Source: Rhodococcoides trifolii (lineage in GTDB: Bacteria; Actinomycetota; Actinomycetes; Mycobacteriales; Mycobacteriaceae). Taken from it: 64,000 nucleotides of DNA. Positions 27,351-36,271 of this stretch are shown here, piece after piece. The stretch is from contig NZ_BMCU01000002.1 of assembly GCF_014635345.1 (NCBI RefSeq), forward strand, positions 186,001 to 250,000, read 5' to 3'. The notes beneath the pieces were generated by a model that saw nothing but the letters and a program-made list of their open reading frames with translations, searched no databases and had not been told where the DNA came from. Within the stretch, counting starts at the first letter, position 1, and each line of letters opens with the position of its first letter. A program made the translations under genes and the position numbers.

Positions 27351-27352
27351 CA

Positions 27353-28186
27353 ATGGTCGCTTCCGATGTTGCTGCGCCGACCGTCGTTCGGCGGCGGCGC
27401 AGTCTCAGAGGTCTCAGCCTGGGCACCGTGGTGCTCTGGCTCAGTCTCATGGTGCTGCTTCCGCTGGCCGCGGTACTGAGCAAATCGGTGTCCGAGGGCC
27501 CCGCCGCCTTCTGGGACGCGATCACCGACCCACGCGCTCTCGCGACGTTCCGTGTGACGCTTCAGGTCTCGGTGGTCGCCGCGTTGGTCAACGTGGTCAT
27601 GGGCACCGTCAGCGCCTGGGTTCTCGTACGTGACGAATTCCCCGGTAAGTCGATCGTGAACTCGTTGATCGACCTTCCGTTCGCGTTGCCGACCATCGTG
27701 GCGTCCTTGGTGCTGCTTTCGCTGTACGGACCGATGAGTCCGGTGTCGCTGACGTTGAACGGCACCAAGATCGGCGTGATTCTGGCGCTCGCGTTCGTCA
27801 CCCTTCCCTTCGTGGTGCGAGCGGTGCAGCCGGTGTTGATCGAACTCGACTCCGAGGTCGAGGAGGCGGCAGCGTCACTCGGTGCGAGCAACGCCGTCAT
27901 CTTCCGTCGGGTTGTCCTCCCGGTGTTGCTTCCGTCGATCCTGAGCGGTGCGGGTCTGGCGTTTTCGCGGGCCATCGGTGAGTTCGGGTCGGTCGTTCTC
28001 ATCGGCGGAAACATCCCCGGTGAGACGCAGGTCGCCTCTCAGCTCATCCGTGAACAGATCGAGACGGACAGACCGGTAGACGCGGCCGCAGTGTCGGTCG
28101 TGCTGTTGCTCATGGCTTTCGTGGTGCTGTTCGTGCTTCGGATCGTCGGCGCTCGCCTCGGTCGCCGTGAGGAGCAGAAGCGATGA
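27353..28186 (+). CDS. cysT: Sulfate ABC transporter permease CysT
   Basis: A 277-residue inner-membrane permease with six predicted helices. The ABC importer EAA loop is EVEEAAASLGASNAVIFRRVVLPVLLPSI (about residues 165-195), followed by SGAGLAFSRAIGEFGSVVLIGGNIP, typical of CysT. It pairs with CysW to form the sulfate channel and is coupled to it by a 4-nt overlap. Confidence 0.95.
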   Translation: MVASDVAAPTVVRRRRSLRGLSLGTVVLWLSLMVLLPLAAVLSKSVSEGPAAFWDAITDPRALATFRVTLQVSVVAALVNVVMGTVSAWVLVRDEFPGKSIVNSLIDLPFALPTIVASLVLLSLYGPMSPVSLTLNGTKIGVILALAFVTLPFVVRAVQPVLIELDSEVEEAAASLGASNAVIFRRVVLPVLLPSILSGAGLAFSRAIGEFGSVVLIGGNIPGETQVASQLIREQIETDRPVDAAAVSVVLLLMAFVVLFVLRIVGARLGRREEQKR

Positions 28187-28986
28187 AGCTCGGAACACCG
28201 ACCAAGCTCGGGCTCCGCACGCTGGCCCTCGTGTATCTCGCTGTGCTGGTCCTGTTTCCACTGGTCGCCATCTTCTACAGAACCTTCTCCGGCGGTGTGG
28301 TGTCCTTCTTCCAGCTGATTACCACGCCGGCCGCCATTTCGGCGTTGCAGCTGTCGCTTCTGATCGTGGCAATCGTGGTACCGGTCAACGTGGTCTTCGG
28401 CGTCGTCACCGCACTTGCGTTGGTGCGTGGGAAGTTTCGCGGCAAGGGAGTGGTCGAGGCAATAGTCGATCTGCCGTTCGCGGTGTCTCCGGTCATCGTC
28501 GGCGTCTCTCTGGTTCTGCTCTGGGGTGTGAACGGCTGGTTCGGGTTCCTGTCCGACTGGGGTGTCACCATCATCTTCGCTCTGCCCGGCATGGTCCTGG
28601 CAACGATCTTCGTGACCCTTCCGTTCGTGGTGCGCGAGGTGGAACCGGTGCTCTGGGAGATCGGTGAGGAGCAGGAGGAGGCGGCGTCGACTCTCGGCGC
28701 GACGTCCTGGCAGACGTTCTGGCGCATCACTTTGCCCGCGATTCGCTGGGGACTGACCTACGGCGTCGTGCTCACGGTGGCGCGCTCACTGGGAGAGTTC
28801 GGCGCCGTGATCGTCGTGTCGACCAACCTGCCCGGCATCTCGCAGACGTTGACCCTGCTCGTCAACTCTCGCTACGAAGACTTCAACGAGGCCGGCGCCT
28901 ATGCGGCGTCGACCCTGCTCATGGTCGTGGCGGTCATCGTGCTTCTGCTTATGACCCTGCTCGATCGCAAGAGGAGAACACAGTGA
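28183..28986 (+). CDS. cysW: Sulfate ABC transporter permease CysW
   Basis: A 267-residue permease, six predicted helices, with its EAA loop in [26 protein letters not shown] sequence and the CysW-typical [15 protein letters not shown] segment ([20 protein letters not shown]). The ATG overlaps the cysT stop (ATGA) and its own stop overlaps the cysA start by 4 nt, so the three transport components are translated in chain. Confidence 0.95.
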   Translation: MKLGTPTKLGLRTLALVYLAVLVLFPLVAIFYRTFSGGVVSFFQLITTPAAISALQLSLLIVAIVVPVNVVFGVVTALALVRGKFRGKGVVEAIVDLPFAVSPVIVGVSLVLLWGVNGWFGFLSDWGVTIIFALPGMVLATIFVTLPFVVREVEPVLWEIGEEQEEAASTLGATSWQTFWRITLPAIRWGLTYGVVLTVARSLGEFGAVIVVSTNLPGISQTLTLLVNSRYEDFNEAGAYAASTLLMVVAVIVLLLMTLLDRKRRTQ

Positions 28987-30017
28987 CCAGCAGCGACTCC
29001 ATCGAAATCTCGGTCTCGGGCGCCAACAAGCGGTTCGGAGACTTCGCGGCCCTCGACGACGTGTCGATCGACATCCCCAAGGGGTCGCTCACCGCGCTTC
29101 TGGGTCCGAGCGGGTCGGGCAAGTCGACGCTGCTGCGGTCGATCGCCGGGCTCGAGCAACTCGACTCCGGCAGCGTGGTGATCGCGGGCAAGGACGTCAC
29201 CACCGTCACCCCGCAGAAGCGCGACATCGGCTTCGTGTTCCAGCATTACGCCGCGTTCAAGCACCTCACCGTGCGCAAGAACGTTGCATTCGGACTGGAG
29301 ATTCGCAAGAAGTCGAAGAAGGAGATCGACGACAAAGTCGACGAGTTGCTCGAGATCGTGGGGCTCAGCGGCTTTCAGTCGCGGTACCCCTCGCAGCTCT
29401 CGGGCGGCCAGCGTCAACGAATGGCGTTGGCGCGGGCGTTGGCCGTCGACCCGCAGGTCCTGCTTCTCGACGAACCGTTCGGTGCCCTCGACGCGCGGGT
29501 TCGCGCCGACCTGCGCACGTGGTTGCGTCGTCTCCACGACGACGTCCACGTCACCACCGTGCTGGTGACGCACGACCAGCAGGAGGCGCTCGACGTCGCC
29601 GACCGCATCGCGGTGCTCAACAAGGGCCGCATCGAGCAGATCGGCGAGCCGCGCGATCTCTACGACCGGCCGGCCAACAACTTCGTCATGTCGTTCCTGG
29701 GCGAGGTGTCCAAGTTGAACGGACAGTTGGTGCGCCCCCACGACATTCGCGTCGGGCGCACCCCCGATCTCGCCCTGGCCGAACACGAGGGCACGGCAGA
29801 GTCGGCCGGTGTACTGCGCGCCCGCGTGGAACGCGTCGTCCATCTCGGCTTCGAGGTGCGTATCGAATTGCTCAATGCCGCAACGGGTGAGCTGTTCTTC
29901 GCGCAGATCACCCGCGGCGACAACGAAGCGCTCGGCCTGCAGGGCGGCGAGACGGTCTTCGTCCGCGCCACGCGCGTGCCGCACATAGCGGCAGCGGAAG
30001 CCCCAGTGCTTGCGTAG
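28983..30017 (+). CDS. cysA: Sulfate ABC transporter ATP-binding protein
   Basis: A 344-residue ATPase. Walker [10 protein letters not shown] (residues 41-49), Q-loop in [12 protein letters not shown], signature [10 protein letters not shown], Walker [15 protein letters not shown]-loop [10 protein letters not shown], then a C-terminal regulatory TOBE-like domain with the CysA-type RPHDIRVGR. Completes the SubI-CysTWA importer. Its stop lies 22 nt from the convergent cysN stop. Confidence 0.95.
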   Translation: MTSSDSIEISVSGANKRFGDFAALDDVSIDIPKGSLTALLGPSGSGKSTLLRSIAGLEQLDSGSVVIAGKDVTTVTPQKRDIGFVFQHYAAFKHLTVRKNVAFGLEIRKKSKKEIDDKVDELLEIVGLSGFQSRYPSQLSGGQRQRMALARALAVDPQVLLLDEPFGALDARVRADLRTWLRRLHDDVHVTTVLVTHDQQEALDVADRIAVLNKGRIEQIGEPRDLYDRPANNFVMSFLGEVSKLNGQLVRPHDIRVGRTPDLALAEHEGTAESAGVLRARVERVVHLGFEVRIELLNAATGELFFAQITRGDNEALGLQGGETVFVRATRVPHIAAAEAPVLA

Positions 30018-30039
30018 GTTTGGCCGCTGAGCGGATCCG

Positions 30040-31770
30040 CTACGACCGCAGACCCGCCACGATCTGCTGAGCGACATTGTCGACATCGGAACCCGCGATG
30101 ACCTCGACCTCGACGAACGGCAGGTCCGCGGCCTCCACCACGGCGCGTGCCGGAGCGGTGGACGTCGACAGCGCCGTGATGGTCACGGTGCCGGCGTCGG
30201 CGAACAGTCGCGCAAGACGTCCGAGTCGGTCCGCGTGCTCACTGCGCTGCCCGGCGGAAGCATCGAGATCGTCGAACAGGGTGTGATCGACATTCTCACC
30301 GCTCAAGACGTAAGCGCTACGGCCGGTGGAGGTCAGCAGATCTTCGACGGCAAGGGCGACCGCATGGGTGGTGTCCGACGCGTCCCCGGTCAACCAGACC
30401 GTCGCTCCTCGCTGGCCGATGCGTTCACTGCGGGCGGCTCGGTCCAGAGTCGGCCGGTGCCATTCCAGATTCTCCGCACCGGACCGGTCGGCCGCTTCGT
30501 GGGCGTCGAGAACGATGCCGGCGCCGACAGTGTCGTTGGTGTGCTCGTCGATCAGAACGAACGCGCCCGCGTCGCGATTGCTCGCGTAATCGTCGGCCAC
30601 GATCAACGAGCTCGTGCGCAGTGTCACTCGGGCAATGTCGTTCAGAGACAACTCGGTCGGCGCACCGTGCTCGTCGAGAGTCTCGGGATCCAGTCGCGAG
30701 TGAATGCGATGGACGGTTGCTCGAACAGTGCGCGTGGTGTGCTTGAGTGCAACTCGGTCGCCCGGCCGTAGCGGTGCCTCGGCGAGCCAGCACACGGTGG
30801 CGTCGATCTCGCGGGCGGCGGTCGGGAGCGCTGCGTCGTCGGCTGCGCTGACCAGTACGTCGCCGCGGGCGACGTCGATGTCGTCGGCGAGTTCGACCGA
30901 CACCGACAGCGGCGCAACGGCAATCGAACGAGCGTCGTCGAGCGTGTCCAGTGCGGTGACCACACTGCGTGAACCCGACGGCAAGGCCATGACTTCGTCG
31001 CCGACCGCGAGTGTGCCGGCCGACAACCGACCGGTGTAGCGGCGACGTTCACCCGAGGTCGGTCGTGACACCCACTGCACGGGAAGACGGAGCTGGGTCG
31101 ATACCGGTGCAGGAGCGGTCAATTCGATGGACTCGAGGTACTCGAGCAGCGTCGGCCCGGAGTACCACGGTGTGTTCGAGGAACGGTGAACGACGTTGTC
31201 GCCGAGTTTTGCGGCAATCGGAATTACCAGGATCTCGGCACCGAGCCGCTCGCCGAGCTCGACGAGCTCGTTCTCGACCTCGCGGAAGCGAGACTCGTCG
31301 AAGTCCACGAGGTCGATCTTGTTGACGGCGGCCACGAGACGGTTCACGCCCACGAGGGTCGCGATACGCGCGTGGCGGCGCGTCTGACGCAGAACGCCGG
31401 CGCGTGCGTCGACGAGAAGAATGGCGACGTTCGCGTTGGACGCACCGGTGAACATGTTGCGGGTGTAGCGCTCGTGGCCCGGTGTGTCCGCCAGGATGTA
31501 ATTGCGTGTAGGAGTGGAGAAGAAGCGATAGGCGACGTCGATGGTGATGCCCTGCTCGCGCTCGGCGCGGAGGCCGTCGGAGAGAGCGGCGAGGTCGGCC
31601 ACGCCGTGTTCGTCGGTCACCGAATCCAGGTGGTCGAGCGGCAGGCTGTCGGTGTCGTGCAGGAGCCGGCCGATGAGGGTGCTCTTGCCGTCGTCCACCG
31701 ATCCGGCGGTCGCGATACGCAGCAATTGCCGTGTGCGCGTTTCCGTGTGGGGGAGGTCGATCACGGTCAT
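30040..31770 (-). CDS. cysN: Sulfate adenylyltransferase large subunit with degenerate APS-kinase-like tail
   Basis: About 576 residues. The GTPase part is intact: G1 AGSVDDGKST (22-31), G3 DTPGH (94-98), G4 NKID (149-152), then two beta-barrel domains; with CysD it makes APS from sulfate and ATP. From about residue 453 a CysC-like domain begins (RGATVWLTG), but the P-loop GLSGSGKS is replaced by GDASDTTH, the DGDN motif by SGEN, and the domain stops about 50-60 residues short of an APS kinase. It cannot be an active kinase as written. The ATG overlaps the cysD stop by one base. Confidence 0.92.
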   Translation of the reverse strand: MTVIDLPHTETRTRQLLRIATAGSVDDGKSTLIGRLLHDTDSLPLDHLDSVTDEHGVADLAALSDGLRAEREQGITIDVAYRFFSTPTRNYILADTPGHERYTRNMFTGASNANVAILLVDARAGVLRQTRRHARIATLVGVNRLVAAVNKIDLVDFDESRFREVENELVELGERLGAEILVIPIAAKLGDNVVHRSSNTPWYSGPTLLEYLESIELTAPAPVSTQLRLPVQWVSRPTSGERRRYTGRLSAGTLAVGDEVMALPSGSRSVVTALDTLDDARSIAVAPLSVSVELADDIDVARGDVLVSAADDAALPTAAREIDATVCWLAEAPLRPGDRVALKHTTRTVRATVHRIHSRLDPETLDEHGAPTELSLNDIARVTLRTSSLIVADDYASNRDAGAFVLIDEHTNDTVGAGIVLDAHEAADRSGAENLEWHRPTLDRAARSERIGQRGATVWLTGDASDTTHAVALAVEDLLTSTGRSAYVLSGENVDHTLFDDLDASAGQRSEHADRLGRLARLFADAGTVTITALSTSTAPARAVVEAADLPFVEVEVIAGSDVDNVAQQIVAGLRS

Positions 31771-32717
31771 CAGAAGTATCCCTCGCGTTTGCGGTCTTCC
31801 ATGGCGGCTGTGGATGTGCGGTCGTCGGCGCGGGTTTCGCCGCGTTCGGAGACGGTGGCGGCGCTGATTTCGTCGATGACGCCGCTGATTTCGGTTGCGG
31901 TGGAGCGCACCGCTCCGGTGATGGTGAGGTCGCCGACGGTGCGGTAGCGGACCATTTCCACGCGGGCCTGTTCGGAGTCGGTGGCTTCGGTGAACTCGGA
32001 GGTGGCGAGCAGGATGCCGTCGCGTTCGAAGACTTCGCGTTCGTGCGCGTAGTAGATGGAGGGTAGTTCGAGGTGTTCGAGTTCGATGTAGCGCCAGATG
32101 TCGAGTTCGGTCCAGTTGCTGAGGGGGAACACGCGCACTTGTTCGCCGCGTTTGATGCGTCCGTTGTAGAGGGACCAGGGTTCGGGGCGTTGGGCTCTGG
32201 GGTCCCATTGGCCGAATTCGTCGCGGAAGGACAGGACGCGTTCTTTGGCGCGGGCGCGTTCTTCGTCGCGGCGGGCGCCGCCGAATGCGGCGTCGAATTT
32301 CCCGGCTTCGAGGGCGTCGAGGAGGGTGCGGGTTTGTTGTCGGTTGCGTGATCCGCTGGGTCCGCCGATTTCGGTGACGCGTCCGGTATCGATGGCGTCT
32401 TGGACGGAGGCGACGATGAGGCGGTGTCCGCCGTCGGCGAGGCGGCGGTCGCGGAATTCGATGACTTCGGGGAAGTTGTGTCCGGTGTCGACGTGCATGA
32501 CTGGGAAGGGGATGGGGGAGGGCCGGAACGCTTTCTCTGCCAAGCGGAGTAGGACGATGGAGTCCTTGCCCGCCGAGAAGAGCAGGACGGGTCGTTCGAG
32601 TTCGGCGACGACTTCGCGGATGATGTGGACGGATTCGGCTTCGAGAGCGCGTAGTTCGTCCACATGGGTGACGGCTGGCTGGGTGACAGCTGCCTGGGTG
32701 ACAGTGGCGGGGGTCAT
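31770..32717 (-). CDS. cysD: Sulfate adenylyltransferase small subunit
   Basis: The ATP pyrophosphatase subunit of ATP sulfurylase, 315 residues. The PP-loop is LLFSAGKDS (about 46-53); later blocks are VMHVDTGHNFPEVIEFRD, FGGARRDEERARAKER, FPLSNWTELDIWRYI and the C-terminal RKREGYF. An N-terminal extension contains an imperfect repeat (VTQAAVTQPAVTHV). The ATG has GGAGGAA 8 nt upstream and overlaps the chelatase stop (ATGA). Codon usage in this gene is visibly richer in T at third positions than neighbours in its 5-prime half. Confidence 0.96.
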   Translation of the reverse strand: MTPATVTQAAVTQPAVTHVDELRALEAESVHIIREVVAELERPVLLFSAGKDSIVLLRLAEKAFRPSPIPFPVMHVDTGHNFPEVIEFRDRRLADGGHRLIVASVQDAIDTGRVTEIGGPSGSRNRQQTRTLLDALEAGKFDAAFGGARRDEERARAKERVLSFRDEFGQWDPRAQRPEPWSLYNGRIKRGEQVRVFPLSNWTELDIWRYIELEHLELPSIYYAHEREVFERDGILLATSEFTEATDSEQARVEMVRYRTVGDLTITGAVRSTATEISGVIDEISAATVSERGETRADDRTSTAAMEDRKREGYF

Positions 32718-33481
32718 GCGGCAATTCCTCCGGTGTTGTTCAGTGCGGCCACGACCGAGCCGTACCGTGCGGCGATAACATCGACCACACCGGGATGTGC
32801 TCCCAGCGGATCGGCGTGAACAGCGTTGGGCGTCAACCGATCGACGATGTCGGTGACCTTGTCGAGAAGGCGTCCCGGTGCCAGGAACCACGGGGCGACG
32901 ACGATGCGCTCGACCCCCGAGTCGAGGAGCGCTGTCACGGCACGCGCGGCGTCGGGTTCCGCCGACGTCGCAAAGCACGCGACCGACGCGGTCCACGAGG
33001 TGCCCTCGGTCAGTCGAGGAGCTATACGTCGGGTGAGAACGTTGGCGCGTGGGTCCGAGGAGCCGACCGCGGGCATGAGAATTCCTACGCCGGAATCGTC
33101 GACACTCGTTCCTGTGCCGATGATTCGGGCCCGCATCGCATCGATAATGCTGCTGTCGGCACCCAGGACCGGTGTCTGGGTGGTCACGAGACGCGGGTGT
33201 CGGTTGGTGGCCGCCCTCAGAATCTCGGGCAGGTCTACTCGGGCATGGAACGCGTCCCCGAGGAGCATCGGCACGACTACGGCGTGCGTGTGTCCAGAGG
33301 CGACCAGTTCGTCCAACACGGTGTCGACGGACGGCGAATTCAGACTCAGAAAGCCGAGTCGCACATCCACGTTCGGAAGTGCAACCGCTAGAGCATCGAC
33401 CAGCTCACGCAGAGTGGCTTCGGCGCGGGGGTCGCGGCTACCGTGCGCGACGGCAACCAGGGCAGGACGGGTCATGTTCAC
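32714..33481 (-). CDS. Sirohydrochlorin/cobaltochelatase-type chelatase (CbiX/SirB family)
   Basis: About 255 residues in two similar halves, as expected for a long-type CbiX/SirB chelatase: VAVAHGSRDPRAEATLREL and LNSPSVDTVLDELVASGHTHAVVVPMLLGDAFHARVDLPEIL in the first, SVACFATSAEPDAARAVTALLDSGVERIVVAPWFLAPG in the second. Between cysH and cysD it most likely inserts iron into sirohydrochlorin to make siroheme for Sir (the comparable gene in M. tuberculosis is Rv2393). The GTG at 33481 overlaps the cysH stop (GTGA); an ATG at 33475 is the alternative. Confidence 0.85.
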   Translation of the reverse strand: MNMTRPALVAVAHGSRDPRAEATLRELVDALAVALPNVDVRLGFLSLNSPSVDTVLDELVASGHTHAVVVPMLLGDAFHARVDLPEILRAATNRHPRLVTTQTPVLGADSSIIDAMRARIIGTGTSVDDSGVGILMPAVGSSDPRANVLTRRIAPRLTEGTSWTASVACFATSAEPDAARAVTALLDSGVERIVVAPWFLAPGRLLDKVTDIVDRLTPNAVHADPLGAHPGVVDVIAARYGSVVAALNNTGGIAA

Positions 33482-34194
33482 GAACCGTGCAGCCCGCATT
33501 CCGTTTTGGTGCTGCCGGCCCAGCGGCCGCTGCGCGGGTCGGCGCCGGGGGCGGGCTTGGCGGTGCACGGAAAGCACCCGATCGACGGGTACCCCTCGTC
33601 GATGAGTGGGTTGACGAGAATGCCGTGAGCGTCGATGTAGCTCTGCTTGTCCTCGTCCGACCACGCGGCGATGGGATTGATCTTGACCAAGCCGAAGCCC
33701 TCGTCGAACGAGATCAAGGGTGCGTTCGCGCGCGTCGGCGCCTCGACGCGGCGGATACCGGTGATCCACGCGCTGTAGTTCTTCAGTTCCTTCTTCAGCG
33801 GCGCGACCTTGCGCAGCGCGCAGCAGCGACCCGGATCGCGAGCGAAGAGGTCCTTGCCCTCGATCGAATCCTGTTCGGCCACCGAATGATCCGCTTTGGC
33901 ATTGATGACGTTGACCCCGTAGACGGATTCGACGGCGTCGCGGGTGCCGAGTGTCTCCGCGAAGTGGTACCCCGTCTCCAGGAACAGCACGTCGACGCCC
34001 GGATGGACATCGGCGGCCAGGTGAACGAGAACGCCGTCTTCCATGTTCGACGCCACGATGTAGTCGTCACCGAACGTGTCCTCGGTCCATCGGATCAGCT
34101 CTTGCGCCGACGCTCCGTCCATGTCGCGGGCACCACGTTCGGCGATGCTGCGCAGCTCGGACTCGGACAGGTGCCGATGTGTCGTGACGCTCAT
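33478..34194 (-). CDS. cysH: Assimilatory adenylylsulfate (APS) reductase
   Basis: A 238-residue thioredoxin-dependent reductase converting APS to sulfite and AMP. The Cys pairs that bind a 4Fe-4S cluster mark it as an APS rather than PAPS reductase: Cys124-Cys125 in GRCCALRKV and Cys207/Cys210 in GCFPC. The catalytic Cys233 is in KTECGLHGS at the C-terminus. The ATG has GAAAGG 7 nt upstream; the open frame upstream of it is not family-like. It lies 67 nt downstream of sir and heads an overlapping run of four genes. Confidence 0.95.
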   Translation of the reverse strand: MSVTTHRHLSESELRSIAERGARDMDGASAQELIRWTEDTFGDDYIVASNMEDGVLVHLAADVHPGVDVLFLETGYHFAETLGTRDAVESVYGVNVINAKADHSVAEQDSIEGKDLFARDPGRCCALRKVAPLKKELKNYSAWITGIRRVEAPTRANAPLISFDEGFGLVKINPIAAWSDEDKQSYIDAHGILVNPLIDEGYPSIGCFPCTAKPAPGADPRSGRWAGSTKTECGLHGS

Positions 34195-34261
34195 GCTGTG
34201 ACCTTTCGTGTACCGAATGCGTTGGTGGTGGCAACACCGCCGGCGACCGGGCTGTTCCCAC

Positions 34262-35962
34262 TCACTGCAGATCCGCATCGTCTGCACGTACGGCCCACTG
34301 CGCGAAGCGCTCGCCGTCGGTGCGGTGCTTCGTGAAGTTGCGGACGACGCGTTCGATGTAGTCACCGAGCTCGTCGCTGGTCACCTTGTGCTGGCGCAGC
34401 TTTCGGCCGAACGCGCTGTCGAATCCGAGGCTGCCGCCGAGGTGGACCTGGAAACCCTCGACCTGACCGCCGTCGCCGTCGTCGACCAGTTGGCCCTTGA
34501 ATCCGATGTCCGCGATCTGCGACCGCGCACAGGAGTTGGGGCATCCGTTGATGTTGATCGTGATCGGAACGTCGAGCTCGGCATTCAGATCTTCGAGGCG
34601 CTGTTCGATCTCGGGCACCAAAGCCTGTGAGCGCTTGCGGGTTTCGGCGAACGAGAGCTTGCAGAACTCGATGCCGCTGCACGCCATCAAGTTCTTGCGC
34701 CACATGCTGGGCCGGGCGGGGAGACCCAACGCATCCATCTCGGAGATGAAGGACTCGAGGTTCTCGTCCGCGATGTCGAGGACGATGAGCTTCTGATACG
34801 GAGTGAAGCGGATCCGATCGGAACCGGCCCGCTCGGCGGCGTCGGCAACCTTCGACAAGATCGTGCCCGAGACACGGCCGGCGATCGGGGCCAGCCCCAC
34901 TGCGTTCTTGCCGTTCTTCAGCTTCTGCACGCCGACGTGGTCGATGGGACGCGTCGGCTTCTCCGGGGCGGGACCGTCGATCAGCTTGCGGTGCAGGTAT
35001 TCCGTCTCGAGAACTTCCCGGAACTTCTCGATGCCCCAGTCCTTGATCAGGAACTTCAGCCGGGCCTTGGCACGCAGACGTCGGTAGCCGTAATCACGGA
35101 AGATCGACACGACGCCCTCCCAGACGTCCGCCACCTCGTCGAGCGGCACCCAGACGCCGACGCGCTGTGCGAGCATCGGATTGGTCGAGAGTCCGCCGCC
35201 GACCCACAGATCCAGACCGGGGCCGTGCTCGGGATGGTCGACACCGATGAAGGCGATGTCGTTGACCTCGTGAACCACGTCTTGCTGGCCCGAGATCGCG
35301 GTCTTGAACTTGCGCGGGAGGTTCGAGTACTCGGGCTTACCGATGTAGCGCTCGACGATCTGATCGATCGCGGGCGTCGGGTCGAGGATCTCGTCGAGGG
35401 ATTCGCCGGCCAGCGGCGATCCGAGCACGACGCGCGGGCAGTCGCCGCACGCTTCGGTGGTCTTCAGCCCGACGCTCTCGATGCGGCGCCAGATCTCGGG
35501 GACGTTCTCGACCTCGATCCAGTGGTACTGCACGTTCTCGCGGTCGGACAGATCGGCGGTGTCGCGTCCGAACTCGGTCGAGATCTGACCGAGGGTGCGC
35601 AACTGCTCCACGTTCAGCGCACCCGCGTCGCAGCGGATACGCATCATGAAGTACTTCGCCTCGAGCATGTCGATGTTGTCGTCGTGCGTGAAGGTTCCGT
35701 CGAAACCCTGCTCGCGCTGGGTGTAGAGGCCCCACCACCGGAAGCGGCCGCGAAGGTCGGCCTTGTCGATGCTGTCGAAGCCGCCCTTCGAGTAGATGTT
35801 CTCGATGCGCGCCCGAACGTTGAGCGGGTTGTCGTCCTTCTTGGACTGCTCGTTCGGGTTCAGCGGCTCGCGGTAGCCGAGCTTCCACTGTCCCTCGGCC
35901 TTGCGCTTCGTCGGCCGGGGCGTGCGGGTGCGGGGGGCTGCGTCGGACGTGTCTTGCGTCAT
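34262..35962 (-). CDS. sir: Ferredoxin-dependent siroheme sulfite reductase
   Basis: A 566-residue siroheme/4Fe-4S enzyme reducing sulfite to sulfide with six electrons (SirA/NirA type). Cluster ligands are Cys428 and Cys434 (MACSGIEFCKL) and Cys474 and Cys478 (NGCPNSCAR). Tyr80 (GLYTQRE) and Cys172 (ACGDCPR) are 92 residues apart, the same spacing as the Tyr69-Cys161 covalent pair described for the M. tuberculosis enzyme. First gene of the sir-cysH-chelatase-cysD-cysN cluster; a leader ORF and a hairpin over its ribosome site lie upstream. Confidence 0.95.
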   Translation of the reverse strand: MTQDTSDAAPRTRTPRPTKRKAEGQWKLGYREPLNPNEQSKKDDNPLNVRARIENIYSKGGFDSIDKADLRGRFRWWGLYTQREQGFDGTFTHDDNIDMLEAKYFMMRIRCDAGALNVEQLRTLGQISTEFGRDTADLSDRENVQYHWIEVENVPEIWRRIESVGLKTTEACGDCPRVVLGSPLAGESLDEILDPTPAIDQIVERYIGKPEYSNLPRKFKTAISGQQDVVHEVNDIAFIGVDHPEHGPGLDLWVGGGLSTNPMLAQRVGVWVPLDEVADVWEGVVSIFRDYGYRRLRAKARLKFLIKDWGIEKFREVLETEYLHRKLIDGPAPEKPTRPIDHVGVQKLKNGKNAVGLAPIAGRVSGTILSKVADAAERAGSDRIRFTPYQKLIVLDIADENLESFISEMDALGLPARPSMWRKNLMACSGIEFCKLSFAETRKRSQALVPEIEQRLEDLNAELDVPITININGCPNSCARSQIADIGFKGQLVDDGDGGQVEGFQVHLGGSLGFDSAFGRKLRQHKVTSDELGDYIERVVRNFTKHRTDGERFAQWAVRADDADLQ

Positions 35963-35969
35963 GGAAGAA

Positions 35970-35992
35970 GGCGCTCCAAAAAGTTGGGCGCC
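35970..35992 (-). promoter_or_regulatory. Hairpin sequestering the sir ribosome binding site
   Basis: On the minus strand GGCGC-CCAA, loop CTTT, TTGG-A-GCGCC: 9 paired bases with one bulged A. The only Shine-Dalgarno of sir, GGAG (35974-35977), is in the right arm, 11 nt before the ATG. The hairpin should lower sir translation unless opened; it lies downstream of a leader peptide ORF. Confidence 0.5.
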
Positions 35993-36070
35993 GATCTCTG
36001 GCGAAGAGGGGAAGGGCTGTTCCCGCGGACCTCGCCTGCGACCGGCCGGGGTGTGCGGGCTGGTGGGCAG

Positions 36071-36154
36071 TTAGAGAACGGGCCCCAGACAGCTGCTGAC
36101 GCGGCCGAGATCCACGTGGCGACGTGCCACGAGGCGGAAATCGAGTGCGGTCAT
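36071..36154 (-). CDS. Leader peptide upstream of sir
   Basis: A 27-residue ORF ending RLVARRHVDLGRVSSCLGPVL minus its first residue. The RLVxRRHVDLxRVxS pattern with cysteine near the end is the hallmark of putative leader peptides ahead of actinobacterial sulfur genes, including polycysteine leaderless ORFs shown to attenuate by cysteine in mycobacteria. Here only one Cys codon (TGT) is present. A -10-like CAGAAT lies 7 nt before the ATG, so the mRNA is probably leaderless; an ATG at 36163 would add three residues. It stops 108 nt before sir. Confidence 0.65.
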   Translation of the reverse strand: MTALDFRLVARRHVDLGRVSSCLGPVL

Positions 36155-36161
36155 GAGCGTC

Positions 36162-36167
36162 ATTCTG
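36162..36167 (-). promoter_or_regulatory. -10 element of the sir leader transcript
   Basis: CAGAAT on the minus strand, 7 nt before the leader ATG at 36154. Confidence 0.4.
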
Positions 36168-36271
36168 CCACGTCGTGCGACCCGAACCGATCGGGGACGG
36201 CTATTCCCCGCAGAAAGTCGGGAAATAGGCCGGAGGCTCCGTGCCACCACCCGGCGAGGACACTGAGGCGA

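Noticed and set aside
30030..30041. 12-bp palindrome AGCGGATCCGCT between cysA and cysN as a terminator
   Set aside because: Perfect but with no loop and no T tract, so it cannot form a useful hairpin; may be chance.
31770..32724. Upstream extension of the cysN frame through cysD, suggesting a CysD-CysN fusion or very large protein
   Set aside because: The extension is His/Arg/Pro repeats antisense to nothing but out of frame with cysD, whose own PP-loop protein is clear; cysN starts at 31770 with a TGATG junction.
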